DNA from: Knufia peltigerae
Lineage: Eukaryota; Ascomycota; Eurotiomycetes; Chaetothyriales; Trichomeriaceae
Direction: 5' to 3'
Assembly: GCA_030247855.1 (NCBI GenBank)
Contig: JAPDRN010000100.1
Location: 1-64,000 of the forward strand
DNA: 64,000 nucleotides
The position numbers and the translations under genes are program-made. This document shows, one piece after another, positions 1 through 10,978 of the stretch. Numbering within the stretch: the first letter of the stretch is position 1; the number at the start of each line of letters is the position of its first letter. The notes under the pieces are model-generated. The model was given only the letters and a program-made list of their open reading frames with translations. It was not told where the DNA came from and made no database searches.

Positions 1-1329
1 TTGTATGGTCCATGATGCATCACTCCGTATCGAGTTGCTTTCCGAACCTTTTTCTGCCTCCCCCCGTACCTTTTGAGGCACCAACACGGATGTGAGATGT
101 AAAGCACCGGCACCAAAAAAAAGGCAAACGCGTGTGCTCAGATTTTGACGGTTCTATCCGAGACGGAGATACTTTTGGTAAAAGTTGGGTTTTGTTTTGT
201 GGGTGTAGTGTCCCTGGTCGCCTGGCCCCTGCAGGAGCACTCATCTGGACAAACAACCAGGCTGAACGAAGCTACTGTAGGTCATCTCTTTTTTTTCTTT
301 TGATGTGTGTGCGTGTGTGCTTGACATGCATGTCGCGTGTCGGTCGAAGATTTCCTGGAACTATTCCTCCTCCCCCGTTTCCCCCTTGTCGTTGCTTTCC
401 CCTGTTGTCCCCTCCTCCTGGGTATTGGGTTTGGGTTTACAGAGTGTAGACATCGCGCTCTGGTGAGAGCCTGGCCTACCTGCTGCAGGATGGGAGGAAG
501 GACCTGGGAGAAGTGGTTGGTTTCACGAGAGAAATCGCTCACCGGGCCAGGGTTTTTCGGGGCTGATTGACTGGTTAGTTGGCCTGGCGGACCCAACTAC
601 CAAACCGATCATATGTATCGTCCCCCTTCGTCATGGCTACGCCCAAGTTGCAACACCTTGTTGAGTCAGTCGTTTGGCGAGCTCTCGAGAGCTTTCGCTG
701 ATGAGCAGTGGCAGCATGGGCCTCCCTCTCTTCCCTTGGTGTGCGCCCTTTCTTTCTATTGCTAGTCCTTACCTTTTAGCTAAAGAGATGTGCATCAATC
801 TACCAATGCATGCATCTTTACGCGAGGGTCATTCATCAAGCGCGCAAGGCGATGGCGATGGCGATCTGTGCAACGATAGATCCCCCGTCGTCATGTATCA
901 GCAGATCGAGAAAGAAAGAAGCACACAAGATAAAGCTGATCATGTGTTCTTTTGTTGTTACAAGCCTTCTATTATGCAATATGTTTTGAATCTCCGCCGA
1001 GTCCGCAAGGCGCTACCATGTCAAGCACACCTTCAAGTCTCGTCATGATCCATCCCATGTACAGAAGAATTTTTTACCGGGCATGATCAAATGCCAACCA
1101 CAGATCGTCACTACTTTCCCGCCCTTCCATGGCTATGCCAATGTCGCGACAAAGGTCAAAACGCCTGCAAGAAATTTCCTGTTCCAGTAGACTTTCCGCT
1201 GACTTGAGGGTGAGTACTCTGTACAGGGAAAGCGATTTCTTGCCCGGGCTTGCTCAGGAGTGAAGAGTACTAAAACAAGGTCAAGAATTCTTCGGTGAAT
1301 GCTGCTGTCGAATCCCCAAAACCTCTAGA
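1..1329. other. Intergenic, no gene seen
   Basis: Only short, unconserved open frames are present on both strands. The right end is the 3' flank of TOM40. One partial copy of the ACTCCGTA element lies near position 22. I see no tRNA, repeat or mobile element. Confidence 0.5.
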
Positions 1330-2527
1330 TTAGATGGGAGGTGGCATGACCTGAGCGTTCTCAGGCCTCTCGGCAATTTCTTGAAGTTCCTCTGGCGCTC
1401 CTTCCAGAGACACAGCGAGACCGAGCTTGTGAGTATTCTGTAATTCCGTCAGTATTGTGGAAATGGCTGGAGAAGGAAATCAAAAGGACTTACCTTCCAC
1501 TGGTCAATTTCGGCAGCAAAGGTCAGAGTGACTGGAGGCGCAACGCGCTTTTCCAAGACGACGCCGAACTTGCCCGCACTGTCGACCTGTGCACGATAGA
1601 CCGAGGTGGTGAAGTTGTACTTGACGCCGACCGTGGTTGTTCCTTCTCGTCGAACGCCTCCAAACATGCCGGCGCCACCCATCCCCGGCGCAAACTGCAA
1701 TTGACAATCAACACCAGCTTCCACCTTATCCGTCAATCTTCGCCAGTAAGACGCTCCCAGTGAACCTTGAGCCAAGTATTGTGCACTAGCAATCCAATCT
1801 GTTCCCTTGTATCTTGCGCAGTAGGACACGGCTGTCTCAGGCCGCGAGTTCAATGCAGCGCGCTGCCATACACCTTCCAAACCCAAAGCGAGTCGAGGCG
1901 TGAGAGACTGCAGATAGCTTCCAATAACGATACCGGTGAGCCCACCTTCGAGGATCGAGGGACTGATTGCCTTGACGGAGGCCGAGAAATCTTCGCCAGT
2001 GTATTCGTTGTCAAATTGCACCATAGTCTGAGCCTGTCGTGGGTCGATCGAAGTTTGGGTTTTGGTAACAAATCGTGGTGACCACCTCAGGTTACCCCAC
2101 GCCGTCAACGACTTGTCACTCGAATAAGCAGCTTGCATAAAAACCTGAGCTAGCTGTTAGCTTTGGTACACATTGAATAGAGATTGCAGGGAGATCAGAC
2201 ATTTGAATTGCCATACAAAGCCATCAACTGCCACGGTGGCAGAGCCTGCGAGCCCATCGCAAAGCCATGTTGTAATCGAAACAGTGGGTTGACGCTGAAA
2301 ATCTTCTGCAAGTCACATCGCAGGCCGGAGAACATGAAGTTCGTTAGGAGAACATCTTTCTGCACCTCGCGTGCAATCCCATCGACTGTTCCAGGGTTCT
2401 CGAGACCCAATAGCCTTCGTCGTTCTTGCAGGCTAGAATATGTGTCTGTAATGGCCAATGCGATGGCATTGTCTGTGAGGAAGGATAGCGGAGATGAGGC
2501 CGATTTCTCTTCTATTGCAACGGCCAT
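1330..2527 (-). CDS. TOM40: Mitochondrial import receptor subunit Tom40
   Basis: This is the beta-barrel pore of the TOM complex in the mitochondrial outer membrane, the entry channel for nearly all imported precursors. Three exons are joined: 2527-2201, 2144-1494 and 1437-1330, giving 361 residues, the usual length for fungal Tom40. The N-terminal part carries the family block NPGTVDGIAREVQKDVLL, and the barrel contains TGEDFSASVKA, GGLTGIVIGSYLQS and PETAVSYCARYKGTDWIAS. The third exon supplies the closing strand (HKLGLAVSLE). I start at the ATG at 2527, which has a good context; the frame upstream has only a GTG. Intron 1 uses the donor GTCTGA, which is weak but restores the family reading SNVFMQA exactly. 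The gene is divergent from the 6-phosphofructo-2-kinase gene. Confidence 0.95.
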
Positions 2528-3216
2528 GTTGAAGGGATTGGGTATGGTTATCCTGTACACAGCGACCTTCAGGTGCGAAGTCTGGACCTTTGACGACGAG
2601 GGTCCCTAGAAGAGAGAATGAGGAGGCTTGGTGGATTGATGGACTGGAGGAGCCCTTGTGACTTGCGGAATTTCTGGCTTCTTTTGAGGAGCTTCACTTT
2701 TGTCTGCGCAGGGAAATCTGAGAATCATTTGCTTTGCTAGCTTGCCAAGCACCACGCGGATCCTCGCTCGCTGCCTTTTCCAACTCCGCAAGGCGGATGA
2801 CATATTTGAAGGTTGTCTGACAGACTCCGTACACTATAATTTCAACCAACTCCATCTGTCAGACGATTCCATTCTTATGTGTCCCGAGTTTACCTCTTAT
2901 CATCCCGCTTGACGTTCTCGTTAGCACAGGAAGGTCAAGTCGACGTAGGTTGGTACGGAAGTCGTCATCGCCCAAAGAGCTCTATATTATCTGGCCGATT
3001 GCTGTGCAACAACAGCTGATGATCAACCGTGGCAAGGTCGACCGCTGCTGATGTCTCTTTGCTACACATATCACAGCCGCACGGTGATCATAAAACCTTC
3101 CGGACGCCCGCTCGGCTGAACGACGATAGCCGACCAGCCTTTTAAAATAAAACCTGCCTATTTACGCTTATATTTCTTATCTTCTACCACTTCATACTGA
3201 TCTTACACAACACGCC
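2528..3216. promoter_or_regulatory. Divergent promoter region TOM40 / 6PF2K
   Basis: The 689 bases separate two start codons facing away from each other. An A/T-rich stretch TTTTAAAATAAAA near 3139-3151, about 70 bases before the 6PF2K start, could serve as a TATA-like element. No coding signal is seen. Confidence 0.4.
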
Positions 3217-4951
3217 ATGGATACGCTTCTGACGGTAGACTCGGCGGTCAATGCGCCACGATATCGGCGCAAGTCGAGTACCTTCGTGGACGCGATCCAT
3301 GACTTACCCCAGAAGGAAGAATTGGCACCGGCCCAACTCTACAGCACCGAATCAGGGCGTTTGTTCCACGCTGGTCGAATCGCAATCGCTACAGTAGGTC
3401 TGCCAGCTCGTGGGAAAACACACATCTCAGTGGCGTTGGCACGATATCTACGTTGGCTAGGAGTCAAAACTCGAATCTTCCATCTTGGGGATTATCGGAG
3501 AGCCATCATCGGACAGGGCAAGGATGTGCCTGATGACTACTTCTTCGTCAACGCTTCGGCTTCGTCAGTGCTTCTACGGCAAAAGATACTTAAGAAGTGC
3601 AGGGAGGACATCTACCATTTCCTGAATCATGAAAATGGCCAGATTGCCATCTATGACGCCGTCAATCCACTCGCAGCGGGACGAAGATCCCTTGCGAAGG
3701 AGTTTGCAAAGCACGACATCAAGTGCCTCTTCATCGAATCAAGTTGCGACGACCAGCGTATCATCGAGGAGAACGTCAGGAGCGTCAAAATCTCCTCGCC
3801 AGACTATGTTGGCTGGTCCGAGAGCGATGCGGTTAAGCACTACTTGAGTCGAATGTCAGCTAAAATTCCGCACTTTGAGACTATGGAGGAGCCAGATCTC
3901 GACTGGATCAAGATGATCAATGCCGGGGAGAGATTGGTGGTCAACAATACCAGTTTCGGCTACATATCTCACCGAATTGTATTCTACTTACTCAACCTAC
4001 ACATCAAATCCCGACACACATATTTTGCACGGGCTGGGGTGACGCTAGAAGAAGAATCATTCAAAGCAGATGCGCCTCTGTCTCCTGCTGGCCGAGACTA
4101 TGCAAAGAAGATGACAAACACTCTACTTCAACATCGAGAGGAAGAGAGACGCACCATCATTGAGAAAGGAGGGCTAGAAGCGCCCCTTAAGCCGCTCATC
4201 GTTTGGACATCCACCCGTAGAAGGACGGTAGAGACATCAGCCTTCCTTGAAGGAAGCGGGTTCAAGGTTAGACAGCGGTCGCAGATGAGTCAACTAAACC
4301 CTGGTGTCTGCGAAAAGAAGTCCGAGAGGAGAATCCGACAGGACTATCCCGACGAAGTACTAAAGCATGACCTCGACCCATATCACCACAGATTCCCAAG
4401 AGCCGAGGTATGGCCGACTTCTTCGAGGTCTCTTGCATCGCTAACTTGACTAGTCATATCACGATGTTGCTGTCCGATTGGAGCCGATCATTCTAGAATT
4501 GGAAAGAGAACAGAACGACTTGCTCATCATTGCTCATGAGAGTGTCCTTCGCGTGCTATACGGTTATCTAATGGCCTGCAATGCGGCCGACATCCCTTTC
4601 CTGTCTTTTCCCCGTGACGAGATAATTGAGGTGCGTCTCCGGAGGAACGGCAAACGCTAGAGAACTCTACTGACCATGGCTTAGATTATCCCTGCAAGCT
4701 ACAACAACGAAGCCAAGCGCATCAAAATACCAGACCTCCCACCAGAAATCATACCAGCATCACCTGAAGGTATCAAAGCGCCTGCTCCTCCAAGCGGTTT
4801 TGCAACCCCAATTCCTGGCCTGGGCAGCGGCATTGCAAGCCCTCGCATCGGTATCAGCCGGGGACCTGGGACACCAGAGCCACAAGCATCTGGGTCCAAA
4901 ACGCCAGAAGACTCTGAGATTCTGGCTCACCGAATGCACGACGTCGTATGA
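3217..4951 (+). CDS. 6-phosphofructo-2-kinase, phosphatase half apparently dead
   Basis: The enzyme makes fructose 2,6-bisphosphate, the allosteric activator of glycolysis and inhibitor of gluconeogenesis. Exons 3217-4407, 4454-4630 and 4685-4951 give 544 residues. The kinase half has the P-loop GLPARGKT at residues 61-68 and covers about residues 50-260. A histidine-phosphatase-type domain follows. Where bifunctional enzymes have the RHG signature with the phospho-accepting histidine, this protein reads YFARAGVT, so the histidine position is Ala273. The second-histidine region (LLIIAHESVLRVLYGYL) is kept. Yeast Pfk26 also lacks this histidine and is a kinase only, so I infer a kinase-only enzyme. 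The tail after the phosphatase domain is Pro/Gly/Ser-rich. Both introns are short (46 and 54 nt) and their splicing restores the family sequence. Confidence 0.92.
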
Positions 4952-5057
4952 TAATATCCTGTGGTAAACTTGCTTGTACTGGCAATGCACGATGAGATGC
5001 GTGATGAGTATGTCGACCAAATCTTTGAAATAGTAGTGTTTGAATAAAGATAACGGC

Positions 5058-5479
5058 TTAGCCGCCGTGCAATGTTGAGACAAATAGGATATTATCCTTG
5101 TTGGCCAGTTCGTATTTGTCTTCGCCTTCGAGTTCCCAATCTGAATCGTTGATCAGAACTAGAATGCCGGGCCGTCTGATACATACATGTCAGGAAAGAT
5201 CCTCGTAATAACTTTGGGATCGTCGACTTACACGGCGCCGTCAAGAACAAATAACTCCTTCCGGCTATCCTTCATCAGGTGGTCGCAAATATAGCTGACA
5301 AGATAGCCAACGGTTGGAGGTTTTCCACCATCAGCGTCTTTTGTCAGCGACACCTGATGTTTAGTCTCGTTGTCAAACAACATCTCCAGACCTCCGCTGA
5401 ACTCGCATTAGGATTCCACAATCCAGGGATAGGTCAGGACATACCTAAACTCGACAGTGATGTTGATTTTTTCCTCCAT
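5058..5479 (-). CDS. URM1: Ubiquitin-related modifier Urm1
   Basis: Urm1 is a ubiquitin-like sulfur carrier: its C-terminal glycine is thiocarboxylated and delivers sulfur for 2-thiolation of wobble uridine 34 in tRNAs, and it can also be conjugated to proteins. Three exons, 5479-5445, 5396-5232 and 5175-5058, give 105 residues, a normal Urm1 length. Diagnostic blocks are INITVEFSGGLEMLF at the start, KELFVLDGAVRPGILVLIND in the middle and the terminal LFVSTLHGG with the required GG end. Exon 1 is only 35 nt and exon 2 ends in GCCGT before a strong GTAAGT donor. The start lies 290 bases from the divergent start of ELP2. Confidence 0.95.
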
Positions 5480-5769
5480 CGTCAATGGAAAACTTATTGC
5501 CAGCCCGCACTATAAGCACTCGGGAGATAAAAGTGAGCTTGTTACTAGAGACTGGATAGAAACAATAATCTCTACAAAGAGCCGCTCTGGGTGTTACACA
5601 TGAAGTTAGGACGAAGGTGAGAGAGGGCACAATGGAGTGAGTAACGAATGTCTCTTATTCACCAATCAGATCCTGCGAAATCGCCCGTATAAATTTCTGT
5701 CTTGGCGGAGTTGTTTTTCCTTCGAGGAATTGCTTTGCATAGATTCCTCAAATAGGGACAATACAGTCA
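5480..5769. promoter_or_regulatory. Shared promoter of URM1 and ELP2
   Basis: A 290-base region lies between the two divergent start codons. Nothing in it looks coding. It must hold the control signals of both genes unless one promoter extends into the other transcript. No individual factor site can be named with confidence. Confidence 0.5.
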
Positions 5770-8217
5770 ATGAATTCTGTCATCGAGGACGAGTACTACG
5801 CTGTCGGCGGCAATAGGCATAGTGCAGCGGCCGACTGGTCACTCGCCTCTGGGCTTCTTGCCTTTGGCGCAGATCAAAATGTGGCCATCTGGTCACCATT
5901 GAATAATGATTCGAGTCGTGGCATCTCAGCGCTGCTGTCCGGACACACCTCGAAAATTACAACGATCAAATTCATATCGTCCAAGAGTGGTGGCTCGGAT
6001 GAATTAATAGTGACTGGTTCCGCTGATGGAGAGATCCTGCTGTGGCAACATGGTAAAACCTGCTGGACACATGCCGACAAGGCTGCAGCTCATCAAGGGT
6101 CCGTCAACACCATTGCAGTTCTGGAAAACAGCAATATGTTCGTGACTGGAGGAGCGGATGCAAAAGTCAAGCTGTGGAAAGTCCAGGATGGTACATTGGA
6201 AACACTCTCGACGCTCGAATTGAAGCCAAAGTTCATGCCGCTTGCTCTGGCACTTGGACCCTTTCAAGCGACTTCCATCGATTCAGCATTCTTGGTGGTT
6301 GGAGGTACACGCAATGAAATACAAGTCTATTCGATTGAATCATTGTCCTCAACTCCTAAATATAAGCTGTGTGCGACCTTGACTGGACACGAGGCTTGGG
6401 TCAGGTCTTTAGCTTTGACTGCGGCCCCGGATGGTGAGTTTCTCCTGGCCTCCGCAGCCCAAGACAAGTATGTCCGGCTTTGGCGCTTTCAGCCTGGGCT
6501 TGCTGCTGCTGCTGCTACTAAAGTGGCACCACCTGTTGATCCGAAACACAACTCCACCATCAACGATGCATTGACCGCGAAAGTCCAAAGTGTTTCTGCT
6601 GCTGATAGCAAGTACTCAATAACATTTGAGGCTCTATTGTTGGGTCATGAGGACTGGGTGTACTCGGCGGCATGGAGTCCAAACGAATCGAATCAGCGCC
6701 TACTAACAGCCTCGGCCGACGGATCGCTGTCGATATGGGAGTCTGATCCAGGCTCTGGGATATGGGTCAGCGTGTCTCGGCTGGGCGAAATCAGTGGTCA
6801 GAAAGGAGCAACCACCGCTACGGGATCCTCGGGAGGATTCTGGACGGGTCTCTGGTCCCCTGATGGACTGATGGTGACGTCTTTGGGCAGGACTGGAAGC
6901 TGGCGGTTGTGGCAATACAATACAGACTCACAATTCTGGACCCAGAAACACGGAATCAGTGGTCATATCAGTTCAGTAAATGGAATATGCTGGTCACCGG
7001 ACGGCGGCTATCTGCTCTCCACGAGCTCGGATCAAACGACCAGGCTCCATGCTGAGTGGAAAAGGGGAGTGAAGCGGACGTGGCACGAGTTCGCCCGACC
7101 ACAAATTCATGGGTACGATCTCAACTGTATAGCAAGCACGACACCTCACCAATTCTCATCGGGCGCAGATGAGAAGCTGCTCCGTGTCTTCAATGAGCCG
7201 AAAGACATTGCGTCAATGTTGCACAAATTGTGCCAGATCGGCTTGCCCCCAAATGACGAGATCTTACCAGACACCGCTGCTATTCCGGTATTGGGACTGT
7301 CCAACAAAACCATGGACGATGCCAAGGATATGGAAGACGGCGATGCAGCTGAAGAACTCGATCCGGGCCTAGCAAATGACGGGTTGGGCACTTCGCTGCC
7401 TCATCTTGAAGAGCCACCCCACGAAGACCTGCTATCTCGCCACACTTTGTGGCCCGAGCACGAAAAGTTGTATGGCCACGGCTATGAAATATCAGAGGCC
7501 GCCACGCCTGTGGATGGCCGCGTGCTTGCTACCGCGTGCAAGGCAAGCTCGATTGACCATGCTGTGATTCGTCTGTATGACACAGAAACATGGAACGAGA
7601 TCAAACCTCCGCTACCAGCCCACTCGCTCACGGTCACGAGACTGGCGTTTTCGGAGCAGCCTGGTGAATTCTTACTCAGCGTTGGACGTGATCGACAGTT
7701 TGCAGTGTTTCAGAATTCAGCAAGCGGCGATGTCAAGTCCTGGACCCGTGTTGCAATAAATGCCAAAGCTCATTCTCGGATGATCCTGGATGGAACGTGG
7801 CTACGAAATGCTCGCCGTCCGACCTTTGCGACGGCAGGGAGAGATAAAGTGGTTAGAATATGGGGCGGTGCATTGAAGGACGGACGACTCGAATTTAGCT
7901 GTCAAATTTCGATTGCTCGCAAAGTCTCGGTGACTGCCATTTCGGCCGCTGCCAGTGGAGATACAAACCTGCTGGCTTTGGGCGAGGATGATGGCGCAAT
8001 ATCATTGCATCTTGTCAAATGTACTGATGAGATAGAGCTCGTCAAAAGCGGTGACATCAACAAACATCTCTGCCCCTCGAAAACAGTCAACAGATTGGCT
8101 TGGAGACCGAACAAGGAGTCTTCATGTGATAGAGACCAAGGTCATCTTGCTATTGCTTCCTCTGACAGCTCTGTGCGCATCTGGAAGGTTGATTGGAGAA
8201 GTTGGGCCGAGTCATGA
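5770..8217 (+). CDS. ELP2: Elongator complex subunit Elp2 (WD40)
   Basis: Elp2 is the double beta-propeller scaffold of Elongator, which builds the cm5/mcm5 side chain on wobble uridine 34 of tRNAs. A single exon encodes 815 residues, about the usual length of Elp2. WD repeats run through most of the protein, for example LSGHTSKITTIKF, LTGHEAWVRSLAL, LLGHEDWVYSAAWSP and ISGHISSVNGICWSPDGG, and a second propeller follows after an acidic linker at about residues 515-545. The segment KLYGHGYEISE followed by HSLTVTRLAFS is typical of Elp2. The ATG at 5770 is followed directly by the conserved Elp2 N-terminus. The neighbour URM1 serves the same tRNA modification. Confidence 0.94.
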   Translation: MNSVIEDEYYAVGGNRHSAAADWSLASGLLAFGADQNVAIWSPLNNDSSRGISALLSGHTSKITTIKFISSKSGGSDELIVTGSADGEILLWQHGKTCWTHADKAAAHQGSVNTIAVLENSNMFVTGGADAKVKLWKVQDGTLETLSTLELKPKFMPLALALGPFQATSIDSAFLVVGGTRNEIQVYSIESLSSTPKYKLCATLTGHEAWVRSLALTAAPDGEFLLASAAQDKYVRLWRFQPGLAAAAATKVAPPVDPKHNSTINDALTAKVQSVSAADSKYSITFEALLLGHEDWVYSAAWSPNESNQRLLTASADGSLSIWESDPGSGIWVSVSRLGEISGQKGATTATGSSGGFWTGLWSPDGLMVTSLGRTGSWRLWQYNTDSQFWTQKHGISGHISSVNGICWSPDGGYLLSTSSDQTTRLHAEWKRGVKRTWHEFARPQIHGYDLNCIASTTPHQFSSGADEKLLRVFNEPKDIASMLHKLCQIGLPPNDEILPDTAAIPVLGLSNKTMDDAKDMEDGDAAEELDPGLANDGLGTSLPHLEEPPHEDLLSRHTLWPEHEKLYGHGYEISEAATPVDGRVLATACKASSIDHAVIRLYDTETWNEIKPPLPAHSLTVTRLAFSEQPGEFLLSVGRDRQFAVFQNSASGDVKSWTRVAINAKAHSRMILDGTWLRNARRPTFATAGRDKVVRIWGGALKDGRLEFSCQISIARKVSVTAISAAASGDTNLLALGEDDGAISLHLVKCTDEIELVKSGDINKHLCPSKTVNRLAWRPNKESSCDRDQGHLAIASSDSSVRIWKVDWRSWAES

Positions 8218-8433
8218 TATATGTATTCATTTCCGTACCGCCATTCCCAACGCTGAAAAGCCAACCTCTACCGTCGACGTGTATGGTGTTAAGACCAAAT
8301 TCTAGCTTCTACCTCAGCGCCGTCAATGCCAAAATTTGCTCATGATGGATCGATCTTGTTGAAGATCCGACGGGTATCATCACACAATGCATCAAAAGAA
8401 ACGCCCCGGAAAAACAGTTCTAGCATCTAATCC

Positions 8434-9294
8434 TCACGCTTTCTCTTGTCCGTAACCGCCTTCTCCCTCGTGCGTGTCATAGGTCTTTGCCTGGCCCATC
8501 TGATCGCGAGGGCCTCTCTCCCTCAGGTCGTCCTTGAGCCACTTCAGGACCAGCTCGCCCAGTTTGCTGTTGCCGGTGTTGTTGTAAAAGTCCGTCTCCG
8601 CGTCGAATTTCGCCATGGCGCCCCACTCCTTGACTTTCCCCAGGTGCATGTGCACGAGGTGCGTGGGCCAGCCGACCAGGTTGTCGAGGATGTGGGTGGC
8701 GTAGACGATGGTGGCCCCTCGTCGTTCTGTTTCTCCCCGCAACCAGTTCAAGAAGTTGCTCCGGCTCAAGAGGTCCAGGTCGACGGTGATCTCGTCCAGC
8801 AGGAGCACGTCCCAGGGGCGTATCAGGCCCATGGCGAGCTGGACCCGCCGCCTCTCCCCGTCGCTGACGGCGTGCATCCTCCACCGGAGGTCGATGTCGA
8901 GGATCCGGACCAGTTCGTCCCGCCGCTCCGGGTAGTACGAGCCCCCCACGGAGTCGAGCAGGACCGGCACAGCGATGTCGGTCCTCACGATCGGGTTCAG
9001 CACCCACTCCAAACCCAGATACGTGACTCCCTCCAAACCGGCGGCGAACGGATCGACCCCTCCGATCGAGATGGTGTCCGCGGGTGCCAACCTCTTGCCC
9101 GACAGCAGCCTGAGCAACGTCGTTTTACCCGCGCCGTTGGCTCCGATCAGCAACGTGCGGCTTCCGGTAGGGAGGTCCAGGTTGATCTTCGATAAACCCG
9201 TCGAGCCGTCCGGAAATAGATAACTGAGGTTGGAGACCTTGATGTCCGGGCTCGCCACGTGGCCCGGAGGCACGTCGTACTGGTCTGCTGGCAT
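8434..9294 (-). CDS. CAF16: Soluble ABC ATPase, CAF16 type
   Basis: This is a single ABC nucleotide-binding domain without membrane segments, matching yeast Caf16, which is associated with the CCR4-NOT complex and transcription control. One exon gives 286 residues. Walker A is GANGAGKT at residues 51-58, the signature is VSDGERRRVQ at about 143-152, and Walker B is VLLLDE at 163-168, followed by TVDLDLLSR in place of the usual D-loop. A switch histidine is in ATHILDNL. I start at the ATG at 9294; the frame runs further upstream but only from a GTG. The gene is G/C-rich with mostly G- or C-ending codons, unlike ELP2 next to it, and this produces long false open frames on the opposite strand. 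Confidence 0.9.
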   Translation of the reverse strand: MPADQYDVPPGHVASPDIKVSNLSYLFPDGSTGLSKINLDLPTGSRTLLIGANGAGKTTLLRLLSGKRLAPADTISIGGVDPFAAGLEGVTYLGLEWVLNPIVRTDIAVPVLLDSVGGSYYPERRDELVRILDIDLRWRMHAVSDGERRRVQLAMGLIRPWDVLLLDEITVDLDLLSRSNFLNWLRGETERRGATIVYATHILDNLVGWPTHLVHMHLGKVKEWGAMAKFDAETDFYNNTGNSKLGELVLKWLKDDLRERGPRDQMGQAKTYDTHEGEGGYGQEKA

Positions 9295-10978
9295 CGTGTC
9301 CCTTGAGAAGCAAAAACCACCCCTGTAATTAAATCCCCGCGTATATTGACAGATTGAGGGCACACGCGCGAGTGAAACTGTGTGGTATCTCTCTTAGAAG
9401 TTCATGATGGCGAGGTTTTACAGTGAAAAAAAGTGGACCAATAGTAGTCGTAATAGAAAAAGCTGCTCGGTTGCCAGAAGCGGACACAACGAGTCCAGGG
9501 CACATATTTTTGGGCTGCGACCGACAAATCCCGAACCAAATATTGTTTACATGGCTTTCTAATAAGACAAGCGGCGCGCTCCTAGAAGCTCGGTAGAAGT
9601 TCACGATATATCTGAGATGCACAACAAGATCTGGGGTATGTACAGTATGTCCTAGTGCCATCGCGCAGGTTGTTTCATCGCGTATGGGTAGTAAACTCTC
9701 GGCGTCTCGGGGGCCACGCGCGTCCACTCATCCCTGGCGTACATAAAATGTTCCTTAAGCACTTCTTATCTAGATCTCGACTAGTTGTGTTGTACTGGAT
9801 ACGATATTCTTCTGTACAGTATCCCTTGTGTCTGGGCCTTTCTGCCACTTGGGGGGCTTCGCCGGTGATACACGGCCCTATAACCGATGCCAGGGAAAGG
9901 GCTTCGTGATGCCAAGATTACTGACCCCGGTCCCTAATCCCGCCCTCCTCACAACATACCTTATACTCCTGTTTCTTCTCCTTCAAGCTGAGAAGAGATT
10001 CCGATTGTTACAGCGCTAAAAAATCTGTCGAGGCGCATGGAAGGAAACCCATCATCATCCCGTTATCACCCGGCCTCATCAAGAAACTCCAAAGCATGAC
10101 AACCACATCAGAGAACTACCGACTCGATGGCATGATGCTGCCCAGAAGTGCCCAGCCTTTTCCGCGTCTTGGTACTCTTGACCTTACAGGCATATATGTC
10201 CATGCATGTCCATGCCCTGAGTTCGTTTGATATCCTAATAGGTCGGCGACAAGGGTACTTCTGCTACATTTGCCAGCTTGGGAATGTCAATCTGTGCGAC
10301 GTAACATCGTCCTTTGCTTTAAAGACCCAATGCTTCCTCCTCCGAACAGCTCATGCAGTACAAAACCGGGGAGATGAGGAGGAAAGATTTCTTGGCCGCC
10401 TCCTTATCGGCCTTGGGGCTTGCGTCCAAGTTGCCCTCGACATGCTTCACATGCTTGAGCGGAACAAGATCTACAGCTGTCGCCGGAAGGGACGAGCTTG
10501 ACGGCTATTGGAAAATCCAAAGCTGGGGGTATCATCATCATGATCCGCTGTAAGAGACGGCTACTGAAGACAAGGTGAGTGCTTCAATTGGTTGTCGCTA
10601 CGAGATGCTCTTGCTCCTCCTCCAAGGTAAATGCCACATTCTTTTGCTTCCGACCCTCTGAGGACGCCCCCGCCCTTCTGTTATCGCCAATACTGTTTTG
10701 TGACTGGAGAGGAGACCGCCTCTTCTGCATGGCATGCATGACACGAAGTTCCTGATACTACCTTGCGCCGATCTTCTGCTCGGAGTGTGTCCGTATGGCC
10801 GACTCGTTGTGTGATTGTGGAATATATATCAGGGACATGTAAAGACAACATCGGTCTCTGCCTCTTCTTCGTTATCCTGAATATCTCTCAACACCTCACC
10901 TCTGGCTATCATACCCGACTTTCGTACTTTCTCAGATTCAATCCCCTTCTCAGGCCCTTCTTCCTTTCGACGATAAAC
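9295..10978. other. Intergenic with upstream region of the JEN-type carrier
   Basis: No coding region can be supported in these 1.7 kb. Short open frames exist but have no recognisable content. The right part is the promoter and 5' leader of the carboxylate carrier: pyrimidine-rich leader sequence lies at about 10860-10975, and AATATATAT occurs near 10820. Confidence 0.45.
10668..10673 (-). promoter_or_regulatory. Possible CreA/Mig1-type site
   Basis: The sequence CCCCGC is the complement of GCGGGG, which fits the CreA consensus SYGGRG. It lies about 305 bases before the start of the JEN-type carrier, a family usually repressed by glucose. Such short sites occur by chance, so this is only suggestive. 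Confidence 0.25.

Noticed and set aside
10148..10501. 117-codon plus-strand frame upstream of the JEN-type gene
   Set aside because: No conserved content is seen, and the region lies between a gene end and a promoter; I treat it as chance.
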